Shown here piece by piece: positions 25,034-32,820 of a stretch of DNA of 64,000 nucleotides. The position numbers and the translations under genes were made by a program. Location: contig NZ_CP167068.1 in assembly GCF_051055405.1 (NCBI RefSeq), positions 806,001 to 870,000 of the forward strand, in the 5' to 3' direction. The DNA is from Pseudolachnospira sp051055405 (GTDB taxonomy: Bacteria; Bacillota; Clostridia; Lachnospirales; Lachnospiraceae). Below the pieces are notes generated by a model, which did not search any database, was not told the DNA's origin, and worked only from the letters and a program-made list of their open reading frames with translations. Positions within the stretch are counted from its first letter, which is position 1, and the number at the start of each line of letters is the position of its first letter.

Positions 25034-26266
25034 ATGATGTCGGAAAAATATTCTTCCCCATTGCTGATCCTTGCGGATGACCTGACGGGCGCTTTGGATT
25101 CCGGCGTTCAACTGACCCGCAAAGGGATGCGCGTCGTGGTCCATACGGACGGCTGTGATATCCGGGCAGAAAAGGACAGCGCCAATGATGTCATTGTTAT
25201 CAATACAGAAACCCGCCATCTTTCCAGCGAAGAGGCTTATGATATCGTATTCCGGCTTGTCAGAGAAGCCTGTCAATGTGGAATTGACCGGATTTATAAG
25301 AAAACGGACAGCGGGCTGCGGGGAAATGTCGGCGCTGAGCTGGCAGCAGCGCTGGCGGCATCCGGCAGCGGACATCTGAATTTTATCCCGGCCTATCCCC
25401 AGATGGAGCGGATTACTAGGAATGGCATTCACTATGTGGACGGCGCGCCGCTTTCCGAGAGCATTTTTGCCCATGACCCGCTGGATCCGGTGACAGAAAG
25501 CCGGATTGCCGATTTGATTCACCGGCAAAGCAAGATATCCGTTACTTCGGGCTGTGACGCCGTACCAAAAGGCGTGGTGGTCTACGATGCCGAGACGAAT
25601 GCCGATATGAGAAGGATTGCGGAAGCTCTGCAGGCAAAATCAGATCTGCGGCTAAGCGCCGGCTGCGCGGGCTTTCTTGAGGTTTATCCGGTTGAGGGTA
25701 CGACGGCTTCGCCGCTGGATATTCCGGAACTTTCGGCAAAGCTGATTGTTTTATCCGGGTCGGTGAATACGGTTACCAGACAGCAGTTGGATTATGCGGA
25801 AGGTATGGGGCGTCCCAGATGGCATATCCCTTTGAAGCGGGCGTTCGCGGGACAATGGTCGACGGAAGAAAAGAGAACGTTTATCCAAAATATATGGGAA
25901 GCGTGTACGGATCAGAATCCTTTGATTCTTGTAGATACCTTGGGCCCATGTGATGAGATCGAGGCGGAGCCCTCGCCCCAGACGGTCTCTCAGCCTGCGC
26001 GGCACATGGGAAGCCTTGCCAGTCTTGTCGCGGAGCAAGGTTATCCTTGTACGCTGATGATCATTGGGGGAGATACGTTGCAAAGCTTTATTCGAGAGAG
26101 GAACATTCGGGAGCTTTGTCCGGTTGGGGAGATTGCGCCGGGCATTGTGCTTGCCAGTTATCCCGACAAGGATACCGCCTCATATCTGATTACGAAATCC
26201 GGCGGGTTTGGAAAAAAAGATCAGCTGGAACATGTGTGGAGATGGCTGCAAAGAAAGCAGCTTTAG
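25034..26266 (+). CDS. Four-carbon acid sugar kinase family protein (DUF1537)
   Basis: 410 residues. N-terminal domain begins LLILADDLTGALDSGVQLT and continues with YKKTDSGLRGNVGAEL; C-terminal domain contains LIVLSGSVN, and TLMIIGGDTLQ...GEIAPGIVLASY with the ATP site and KSGGFG near the end. Family members phosphorylate D-threonate, D-erythronate or related acid sugars for oxidation by a PdxA-like or 3-hydroxyacid dehydrogenase. GGAGGG precedes ATGATG at 25034. First gene of a four-gene operon; the PdxA-like partner is two genes downstream. Confidence 0.88.
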   Translation: MMSEKYSSPLLILADDLTGALDSGVQLTRKGMRVVVHTDGCDIRAEKDSANDVIVINTETRHLSSEEAYDIVFRLVREACQCGIDRIYKKTDSGLRGNVGAELAAALAASGSGHLNFIPAYPQMERITRNGIHYVDGAPLSESIFAHDPLDPVTESRIADLIHRQSKISVTSGCDAVPKGVVVYDAETNADMRRIAEALQAKSDLRLSAGCAGFLEVYPVEGTTASPLDIPELSAKLIVLSGSVNTVTRQQLDYAEGMGRPRWHIPLKRAFAGQWSTEEKRTFIQNIWEACTDQNPLILVDTLGPCDEIEAEPSPQTVSQPARHMGSLASLVAEQGYPCTLMIIGGDTLQSFIRERNIRELCPVGEIAPGIVLASYPDKDTASYLITKSGGFGKKDQLEHVWRWLQRKQL

Positions 26267-26281
26267 GGAGGGATTGAAATT

Positions 26282-27178
26282 ATGAAAAGCATCAAAGGAA
26301 TCATTGTTCCGATTATCACGCCGTTTTATGAGGATGAATCTCTAAACCTGGAAGAATTGCGCCGCCAGAGCGACCGTATGATAAGGGAAGGCGTAGACGG
26401 AATCTTTTGCTTTGGTACAAACGGCGAGGGCTTTATTTTAAATGGAGACGAGAAACGCCAGGTGCTTCAGACGGTGCTGGAACAGGTGGGCGGAAGAGTT
26501 CCGGTATATGCCGGCACCGGCTGTATCTCGACGAGGGAGACCGTAAAACAGTCCCTGATGGCAAAGGAGCTTGGCGCGGATGTGCTGAGCCTGATCACGC
26601 CGAGTTTTGCGAAAGCAAGCCAGGAAGAGCTCTATCAGCACTATAAATCGGTCGCAGAGAAGGTGGATATGCCGATTCTTTTGTATAATATACCGGCGAG
26701 AACGGGCAATGCCCTTGAGCCGGAAACCGTCTCGCGTCTGGCGGAAATCCCCAATATTGTAGGCGTGAAGGACTCCAGCGGCAATTGGGAGAATCTCAAA
26801 GCTTATCTTGCCATCACGAAGAAGAGACCGGACTTTTGTGTGCTTTCCGGAAATGACAGTCTTATTCTTGACACCTTGATGGAAGGCGGGGCCGGCGCGA
26901 TTGCAGGATGCGCGAACGTATATCCCCGCACGATGAGTTCGATCTATGATTTCTTTGTGGAAGGACAAGGGGAGAAGGCTCGTGAGGCGCAAAACAGCAT
27001 TGCTTCCTTTCGCGCTGTTTTCTCTTACGGCAATCCCAATACGATTGTCAAAAAGGCCGTGAATTTGCTGGGGTACCCGGTTGGACCGTGTAAAGCGCCC
27101 TTCAATGGGCTGAGCGAGGAAGGGCAGGCCGCTTTAAAGAAGGTTTTGGCTGAAAATCAAGCAAAGGGGATGTGTTGA
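26282..27178 (+). CDS. DHDPS/N-acetylneuraminate lyase family aldolase
   Basis: 298 residues of the class I aldolase (DapA/NanA) superfamily: GTNGEG at 45-50, catalytic Y135 (LLYNIPARTGN) and Schiff-base K163 (VGVKDSSGN). It makes or breaks a C-C bond using a keto acid. Context (acid-sugar kinase and dehydrogenase) argues for an aldolase or dehydratase on a sugar-acid intermediate rather than lysine biosynthesis. GGGAGGG precedes the ATG; 15 bp after the kinase gene. Confidence 0.85.
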   Translation: MKSIKGIIVPIITPFYEDESLNLEELRRQSDRMIREGVDGIFCFGTNGEGFILNGDEKRQVLQTVLEQVGGRVPVYAGTGCISTRETVKQSLMAKELGADVLSLITPSFAKASQEELYQHYKSVAEKVDMPILLYNIPARTGNALEPETVSRLAEIPNIVGVKDSSGNWENLKAYLAITKKRPDFCVLSGNDSLILDTLMEGGAGAIAGCANVYPRTMSSIYDFFVEGQGEKAREAQNSIASFRAVFSYGNPNTIVKKAVNLLGYPVGPCKAPFNGLSEEGQAALKKVLAENQAKGMC

Positions 27179-27179
27179 T

Positions 27180-28250
27180 ATGGATAGGCCGATTGTGGGG
27201 ATTACCATGGGCGATCCGGCGGGAAATGGCCCGGAGCTTACCGTCAAAGCGCTGGCGGATCCTGCTTTATATGAAAAATGCAGGCCTCTGGTGATCGGAG
27301 ACGCCAGGATACTGGAGCAGGCTGCACGTTTTGTGAATCGAAGGGATATCCAGATTCGTCCGGTGAATTCTGTCCAAGAGGCGGGATTTGAAGCAGGTGT
27401 CATAGATGTACTGCATCTGGACTTGATCAAAGATGTTTCCACATTTCCTATCGGCCAAGTAAGCGCCGCGGGCGGCTGCGCTGCCTTTGAGTCCGTCCGG
27501 AAAGTAATCGAATTGGCGATGGCGCGGGAAGTCGACGCTACGGTCACCAACGCGCTGAACAAGGAAGCCCTAAATTTGGCCCTGACGCCCAGAAACCTGC
27601 ATTTTGACGGTCATACGGAAATCTATGCGGCTTACACGCAGACAAAGAAATACACGATGATGCTGGCCCATCATGACTTTCGCGTCGTTCATGTCAGCAC
27701 CCACTGCTCCCTGCGGGAGGCTTGCGACAAGGTGAAGAAGGAGCGGGTGCTGGAGTGCATCGAGCTTGGCGATCAGGCGTTAAAGGATCTTGGCATAGAG
27801 AAGCCCAGAATCGCCGTGGCGGGCCTGAACCCTCATGCCGGTGAACATGGCTTGTTTGGCCGCGAGGAAATCGAGGAGATTATTCCGGCCATGGAAGCCG
27901 CGAGAGCAGAGGGAATCCAGGCGATTGGGCCGCTGCCGGCAGATTCCGTCTTTTCTCAGATGCTTGGCGGATGGTATGATATGGTGGTATGTATGTATCA
28001 TGACCAGGGACATATTCCCACAAAGACCATTGGTTTCGTTTTTGACCGGGAAAGGCAGGAATGGAAAGCGGTGGAAGGCGTTAATATTACCTTGGGGCTG
28101 CCTATCATCCGCACCTCTGTAGACCATGGAACGGGATTTGAATTGGCTGGCAAGGGAACCAGCAATGAGCGGAGTTTAGTGAACGCGATCGACTATGCTT
28201 TGCGTATGGCAGCAGGCAAGAGAAATCGAGACCAACAGCGCCGCCAGTAA
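27180..28250 (+). CDS. PdxA-family 4-phospho-acid dehydrogenase (PdxA2-like)
   Basis: 356 residues. Begins PIVGITMGDPAGNGPELTVKAL; metal-ligand histidines are in FDGHTE, NPHAGEHG and YHDQGHIPTK, and ITLGLPIIRTSVDHGTGFELAG closes the active site. Family enzymes oxidise a 4-phosphorylated hydroxy acid and decarboxylate it. Next to a DUF1537 kinase the likely role is 4-phosphothreonate or phosphoerythronate dehydrogenase (PdxA2), not vitamin B6 synthesis. It starts one base after the aldolase stop. Confidence 0.88.
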   Translation: MDRPIVGITMGDPAGNGPELTVKALADPALYEKCRPLVIGDARILEQAARFVNRRDIQIRPVNSVQEAGFEAGVIDVLHLDLIKDVSTFPIGQVSAAGGCAAFESVRKVIELAMAREVDATVTNALNKEALNLALTPRNLHFDGHTEIYAAYTQTKKYTMMLAHHDFRVVHVSTHCSLREACDKVKKERVLECIELGDQALKDLGIEKPRIAVAGLNPHAGEHGLFGREEIEEIIPAMEAARAEGIQAIGPLPADSVFSQMLGGWYDMVVCMYHDQGHIPTKTIGFVFDRERQEWKAVEGVNITLGLPIIRTSVDHGTGFELAGKGTSNERSLVNAIDYALRMAAGKRNRDQQRRQ

Positions 28251-28272
28251 AAAGCGGAGAATGGAGAAGCGT

Positions 28273-29433
28273 ATGAGTATTCGTATCTTAGCGGGATTAT
28301 CTGCGGATGGACAGCTTTATTATGATGAGGAGATGGGGATTACTGAGGCGATGCTGCCGACAGGCGGATGGCCCACCGCTCACGCGCCGGCGTTGTTAGA
28401 GACCAGGAACGGTACGATGCTGTGCTGCTGGTTTGCCGGCACCTACGAGGGCGGCGCGGATATCAATATCGTGGTATCCAGGCTTCCAAAAGGCGCCGAC
28501 CGGTGGGAGGAACCCATCCATATTTCCAATGAAAATGACTTTTCCAATCAGAACCCCTCGTTGTTTTTGGCCCCTCATGGAGAGATCTGGTGTATGTATA
28601 CATCACAGCTGGGCAGGCAGCCGGGGAAGGATAATATGCAGTTTACTTCTGTCATCAAGAGGCAGATCAGCATAGACGATGGTCGGACCTGGGGCGATCC
28701 GGAGATCGTGTTCCCGGAAAAAGGCACATTTGCCAGACAGCCCATCCAGATTCTGGCAAGCGGCAGATGGATTTTTAGCAATTGGCTTTGTACCGATTCC
28801 GCGGAGGGCCTTTCTGGCGATCCAACAGTTTTCCGTGTATCCGACGATGAGGGAAAAACCTGGAATACCGTCGATGTTCCGCATTCCGCCGGCAGGGTCC
28901 ATGCCAATGTCATAGAACTGGAGGATGGCCATCTGATTGCTTTTATGCGTTCCCGCGAGGCGGACTGGATTTATAAGAGTGAATCCTATGACGACGGTGA
29001 TACATGGACAAAACCAGAGCCCACAGAGCTGCCGAACAACAATTCCTCGATCAGCGCGCTGAAGCTAACAAGCGGGCGAATCGCCATTGCTTATAATCAT
29101 TCCAGCGCGCCGAAATCCTACACGAAAAAAGGCGCGTGGCCGGGGCTGCGGTGTCCGGTCAGCATTGCGCTGAGCGAGGACGGCGGAAAGACCTTTCCTT
29201 TTATCCGCAATATGGAACGGGGAGAGGGATTTGTGGGTCGGGAAAATCGAGCCAACAATCGCCAGTATGAGTATCCGTATCTGATGCAGTCCAGGGATGG
29301 AATGTTGCATCTCGCCTATGCCTATCAGACCCGGAGAGGGATCAAATGGGCGACGTTCGGAGAAGAGGATGTGATGGGTAAAATTCGTGGAACGAGCGTC
29401 TATAACCCTACCTCCGGCGAGGTGGAGGGGTAA
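28273..29433 (+). CDS. Sialidase-fold (BNR/Asp-box) protein
   Basis: 386 residues with at least four Asp boxes: SIDDGRTW, SDDEGKTW, SYDDGDTW, SEDGGKTF, hence a six-bladed beta-propeller of the sialidase superfamily. No signal peptide is seen, so it should act in the cytosol. Many members of this subgroup are not true sialidases. It may cleave a glycoside or lactone to release the acid sugar used by the three upstream genes. The ATG at 28273 (GGAGAAGCG upstream) is preferred; the frame is open back to 28195 inside the PdxA gene. Confidence 0.75.
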   Translation: MSIRILAGLSADGQLYYDEEMGITEAMLPTGGWPTAHAPALLETRNGTMLCCWFAGTYEGGADINIVVSRLPKGADRWEEPIHISNENDFSNQNPSLFLAPHGEIWCMYTSQLGRQPGKDNMQFTSVIKRQISIDDGRTWGDPEIVFPEKGTFARQPIQILASGRWIFSNWLCTDSAEGLSGDPTVFRVSDDEGKTWNTVDVPHSAGRVHANVIELEDGHLIAFMRSREADWIYKSESYDDGDTWTKPEPTELPNNNSSISALKLTSGRIAIAYNHSSAPKSYTKKGAWPGLRCPVSIALSEDGGKTFPFIRNMERGEGFVGRENRANNRQYEYPYLMQSRDGMLHLAYAYQTRRGIKWATFGEEDVMGKIRGTSVYNPTSGEVEG

Positions 29434-29489
29434 AACCGTCCTTATTTCATAGAAAATTTCTTTTTTATCCTACGAATGCAAAAAACAAC

Positions 29490-29518
29490 TTGTATTTTTT
29501 ATGCCTTTATGGTACAGT
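29490..29518 (+). promoter_or_regulatory. Promoter of secG
   Basis: TTGTAT (29490-29495), 17 bp, TACAGT (29513-29518), 31 bp before the secG start. Confidence 0.7.
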
Positions 29519-29549
29519 ACGTAGTGTATGACCATTAGGAGGAACGGAC

Positions 29550-29792
29550 ATGGACGTGTTGAAAATTATTCTGACCATCGTATTAGTCGTTGTTTGTATT
29601 ATTATGACTGTAGTGATCTTGTCGCAGGAGGGACGCTCCTCTGGCTTAAGCGGAACCATTACCGGAAGTTCGTCGGAGTCTTATGTAAGTAAGAATAAGG
29701 GCCGGACGCCGGAAGGAAAGATGGAAAAGTGGACGAAGATTATGATCGCCGCTTTTATGGTTCTGGCCTTAGTACTAAATATTTTGAACTAA
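29550..29792 (+). CDS. secG: Preprotein translocase subunit SecG
   Basis: 80 residues: first membrane helix (about 4-25), a Ser/Gly-rich cytosolic loop (SSGLSGTITGSSSESY, typical of SecG), then a second helix (about 63-79). SecG stimulates protein export through SecYE. AGGAGGAACGGAC precedes the ATG. Upstream of rnr-smpB, a widely conserved gene order, here with a repeat element inserted between secG and rnr. Confidence 0.92.
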   Translation: MDVLKIILTIVLVVVCIIMTVVILSQEGRSSGLSGTITGSSSESYVSKNKGRTPEGKMEKWTKIMIAAFMVLALVLNILN

Positions 29793-29798
29793 GCGAAT

Positions 29799-29841
29799 AC
29801 AGCTCATGGTTTTGCAAAAGAATAAACCATGAGCTGTTTTT
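29799..29841 (+). terminator. Intrinsic terminator after secG
   Basis: Stem 29799-29812 with 29824-29837 (ACAGCTCATGGTTT and complement), 11-nt loop, then TTTTATT. Confidence 0.9.
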
Positions 29842-29862
29842 ATTCAAGGGGATTTTTTATAA

Positions 29863-30107
29863 GATTCAGGGAGCCAGAGGTCTCTAGGTTAACACGTATT
29901 GAAATATTTTGTAGGATTTCGGAGCAAGCACTTCTAAGATTCCAAAAATTTGTGAAAAGCATTCACAAAAATAGGAAACTCGCTGCGCTCAAACAGTCCT
30001 ATTTTTGCTCATAAGACAAATTTCTGGAATCGAAGAAGTGCTAACGCTCCTGCAAATACAAAATATTCCAACACGTGTTAACCCCAAGTTCCCTGGCTCC
30101 CTGAATC
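29863..30107. repeat. Long palindromic repeat element, copy 1
   Basis: 245 bp forming one imperfect hairpin. The ~165-bp core (about 29902-30068) is ~90% identical to the core of copy 2 at 36540-36705. The core stem includes AGCACTTCT/AGAAGTGCT, GATTCC/GGAATC, AAATTTGT/ACAAATTT and CAAAAATAGGA/TCCTATTTTTG around an apical ACTCGCTGCGCTCAAAC. The outer arms (GATTCAGGGAGCCAG with its complement, and GGTTAACACGT with its complement) have no similarity to those of copy 2. It fills the secG-rnr gap. Confidence 0.9.
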
Positions 30108-30157
30108 TTTACAATAAAAATGCCCTACGAAAGATTGGAAGACAAAGAAGGATTTTA

Positions 30158-32311
30158 ATGGAAGAAAAGGAATTGGAAATAAAAAAGAAACATGTGGAGG
30201 CGCTGATTTTTGACCCGCAGTACCGGCCCATGAAGATAAAGGAGCTGGCGATTTTGCTCGGCGTTCCCAGGGAACGGCGGGAGGAATTGAAAGCGGTGCT
30301 GGACGCTTTGCTTGCGGAAGGGCGGATCGGTCTTTCCAAGCGTGGCAAATATGGCCGTCCGGAGGAAACTGCGTTGACCGGGATTTTTTCTGGGACGTCC
30401 CGCGGTTTTGGCTTTGTAGCTGTGGAGGGCTGGCCGGAGGATATCTATATCCCGGAAAAAGATGTAAACGGCGCGCTCCATGGAGACAAGGTGAAGCTGG
30501 TGGCCTTAGAAGGCCGTCATGGCCGCCGCCCGGAGGGAAAGATTCTTGCGGTCTTGGAGAGGAATATCACCTCGGTGGTGGGCGTTTACCAAAAAAAGAA
30601 GCATTTTGGCTTTGTGATTCCGGACAATAGCCGGATGGCAGAGGATGTCTTTATTCCGGAGGGAAAAGATCTGGGCGCGGTTTCCGGACACAAAGTGGTG
30701 GTGGAGCTGACCAAGTACGGCGACAAAGGACATCAGCCGGAAGGGCGGATTACAGAGATTTTAGGCCACAGAAGCGATCCTGGCGTCGATGTACTCTCCG
30801 TGCTTCGAGCTTACGGAATACCGGAAGAGTTTCCGCCGGAGGTGATGGAACAGGCCGCTATGGTGGGAACCTCGATAGAAGGGGAACGGTTTCCGGAACG
30901 GATGGATCTGCGGGAGCTTTTAACCGTTACCATTGACGGGGAGGACGCTAAAGATCTGGACGACGCGGTTACGATCTCCCGGACGGAGAAGGGCTACTGT
31001 CTTGGAGTGCACATTGCGGATGTCAGCCATTATGTAACGGAAGGCTCTCCGATGGATGAGGAGGCAAAGCGGAGAGGAACCAGCGTGTATGTGACGGACC
31101 GGGTGGTTCCGATGCTGCCGCGGCGGCTTTCCAATGGGATTTGTTCGCTGAATCAGGGGGAGGACCGCTTGGCGCTTAGCTGCCTGATGGAGCTGGATGA
31201 ACAGGGAACGGTTATCGGGCATCAGATCGAGGAGACGCTTCTTCGGGTAGACCGCCGGATGACTTATACGGCGGTGGAGGCTGTGCTTTCCGGGGAGGAA
31301 GAGGCTTGCCGGGAACATGCGGAATTTGTGGAGATGTTTCAGTTGATGGAGGAACTGGCCGGGAAGCTTCGGGCCAAGCGGAGAAAACGGGGCTCCATTG
31401 ATTTTGATTTGCCGGAGACAAAGATTCGTCTGGATGAAAAGGGATACCCGGTGGAGATTTGTCCCTATGAACGAAACCGGGCTACCGATATCATCGAGGA
31501 CTTTATGCTGATCGCCAATGAGACAGTGGCGGAGGACGCCTTTTGGCAGGAACTTCCGTTTTTATACCGGGTCCATGAGGAGCCGGATCCGGATAAGATT
31601 TTGGAACTGACGGCGTTGATTCGTGGAATGGGAGGAAAGCTTCGGAGTGAAAATGGGAAGGTGCATCCCAAAGAGCTCCAAAAAATGCTGGCGGCCATGG
31701 AAGACTCACCGGAGGAGTCCTTTGTCAGCCGTCTGGCGCTGCGTTCCATGAAGCAGGCTCGGTACAGCCCGGCCTGTACGGGGCATTTTGGGTTGGCGGC
31801 GAAATATTACTGCCATTTTACTTCCCCGATTCGCCGATACCCAGATCTTCAGATTCACCGGATTTTGAAAGAAAATCAGCGTGGAACACTTGACGAGCGG
31901 CGGATGGCCCATTATCATAGTATTTTGCAGGAGGTCGCAAGCCTTTCTTCGACGACGGAACGCCGGGCGGCGGAAGCGGAGCGTACGGTGAACCGGCAGA
32001 AGATGGCCCAGTTTATGCGCTCTCATATAGGAGAGTACTACGATGGACTGGTATCCGGTGTGACGCGTTGGGGAATTTATGTGGAGCTTCCCAATACAGT
32101 GGAGGGGCTTGTGCATGTGAGTCGGATGGATCTGGACTATTTTTATCTGGACGAAAAGAATCATCAGCTGATCGGCGAGCGGACCGGCCGCGTATATCGT
32201 ATGGGACAGCCGGTGCGGGTTCAGGTGACAGGGGTGGATTTGGATACCAGTACCATTGATTTTCGGATAGAGGAGCAGGAATTAGAATGGGAAAAGAAAG
32301 CGTCAAATTGA
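30158..32311 (+). CDS. rnr: Ribonuclease R
   Basis: 717 residues. Winged-helix region (about 1-70), two cold-shock-like domains (about 75-225), RNB catalytic domain with GEDAKDLDDAV (D263, D268, D269) and SIDFDLPE, and a C-terminal S1 domain (about 630-705, GVTRWGIYVEL). A processive 3'-5' exonuclease for structured RNA, which works with SmpB-tmRNA in trans-translation. The ATG at 30158 has AGAAGGA upstream; the frame stays open to 30005, but that extension would be encoded by the palindromic repeat. Confidence 0.95.
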   Translation: MEEKELEIKKKHVEALIFDPQYRPMKIKELAILLGVPRERREELKAVLDALLAEGRIGLSKRGKYGRPEETALTGIFSGTSRGFGFVAVEGWPEDIYIPEKDVNGALHGDKVKLVALEGRHGRRPEGKILAVLERNITSVVGVYQKKKHFGFVIPDNSRMAEDVFIPEGKDLGAVSGHKVVVELTKYGDKGHQPEGRITEILGHRSDPGVDVLSVLRAYGIPEEFPPEVMEQAAMVGTSIEGERFPERMDLRELLTVTIDGEDAKDLDDAVTISRTEKGYCLGVHIADVSHYVTEGSPMDEEAKRRGTSVYVTDRVVPMLPRRLSNGICSLNQGEDRLALSCLMELDEQGTVIGHQIEETLLRVDRRMTYTAVEAVLSGEEEACREHAEFVEMFQLMEELAGKLRAKRRKRGSIDFDLPETKIRLDEKGYPVEICPYERNRATDIIEDFMLIANETVAEDAFWQELPFLYRVHEEPDPDKILELTALIRGMGGKLRSENGKVHPKELQKMLAAMEDSPEESFVSRLALRSMKQARYSPACTGHFGLAAKYYCHFTSPIRRYPDLQIHRILKENQRGTLDERRMAHYHSILQEVASLSSTTERRAAEAERTVNRQKMAQFMRSHIGEYYDGLVSGVTRWGIYVELPNTVEGLVHVSRMDLDYFYLDEKNHQLIGERTGRVYRMGQPVRVQVTGVDLDTSTIDFRIEEQELEWEKKASN

Positions 32312-32751
32312 TTGCCAACAATAAAAAAGCGCGCCACGACTATTTCATCGAGGATACCTATGAGGCTGGGATTTCTCTGGCGGGAACCGAGGTCAAATCG
32401 CTTCGCATGGGGAAGTGCAGCTTGAAAGAGTCTTTCATCAAGGATAACCGGGGAGAGCTCTTTATCTATAACATGCACATCAGTCCCTATGAGAAGGGGA
32501 ATATTTTTAATAAAGACCCTCTTCGTATCCGGAAGCTTTTGCTTCACCGCTATGAGATCAATAAGCTTCTGGGAAAGGCCACTGCCAAGGGCTATACCAT
32601 CGTACCTCTACAGGTTTATTTTAAAGGCAGCCTGGTAAAAGTCCAGATTGGCCTTGCCAAAGGAAAGAAGCTTTACGATAAGCGGGAGGATATTGCAAAG
32701 AAAGATCTTCGCCGGGAGGCGGAACGTGATTTTAAGGTGAAAAATCTTTAA
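32287..32751 (+). CDS. smpB: SsrA-binding protein
   Basis: 154 residues, full length. NKKARHDYFIEDTYEAGISL, GTEVKSLRMGKCSLKESF and the basic C-terminal tail (GKKLYDKREDIAKKDLRREAER) match SmpB. It binds tmRNA to rescue stalled ribosomes. Overlaps the last 25 bp of rnr. In many Clostridia the tmRNA gene follows smpB; here no tmRNA is seen and a GerA-like gene follows. Confidence 0.96.
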   Translation: MGKESVKLIANNKKARHDYFIEDTYEAGISLAGTEVKSLRMGKCSLKESFIKDNRGELFIYNMHISPYEKGNIFNKDPLRIRKLLLHRYEINKLLGKATAKGYTIVPLQVYFKGSLVKVQIGLAKGKKLYDKREDIAKKDLRREAERDFKVKNL

Positions 32752-32765
32752 AGGTATAAAACGAG

Positions 32766-32820
32766 AACACCTGGCTCATCCTAACTGGAGAAACTCCAAG
32801 GAAAGAGCGAGGTGTTTTTT
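32766..32820 (+). terminator. Intrinsic terminator overlapping the next gene's ribosome site
   Basis: AACACCTGGCTC (32766-32777) pairs with GAGCGAGGTGTT (32805-32816) apart from one G-G mismatch, enclosing an inner CTGGAG/CTCCAAG hairpin, followed by TTTT. The right arm holds GCGAGG, the putative ribosome site of the GerA-like gene starting at 32821. Confidence 0.8.

Noticed and set aside
29829..30014. Small ORF within palindrome copy 1, with a similar frame in copy 2 near 36550-36649 (shared peptide end LKQSYFCS)
   Set aside because: The similarity follows from the repeated DNA. Several differences change amino acids while preserving base pairing, so selection seems to act on the hairpin rather than on a protein.
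30005..30157. N-terminal extension of RNase R
   Set aside because: It would be encoded by the right half of the palindromic repeat and lacks similarity to RNase R; the ATG at 30158 has a good ribosome site.
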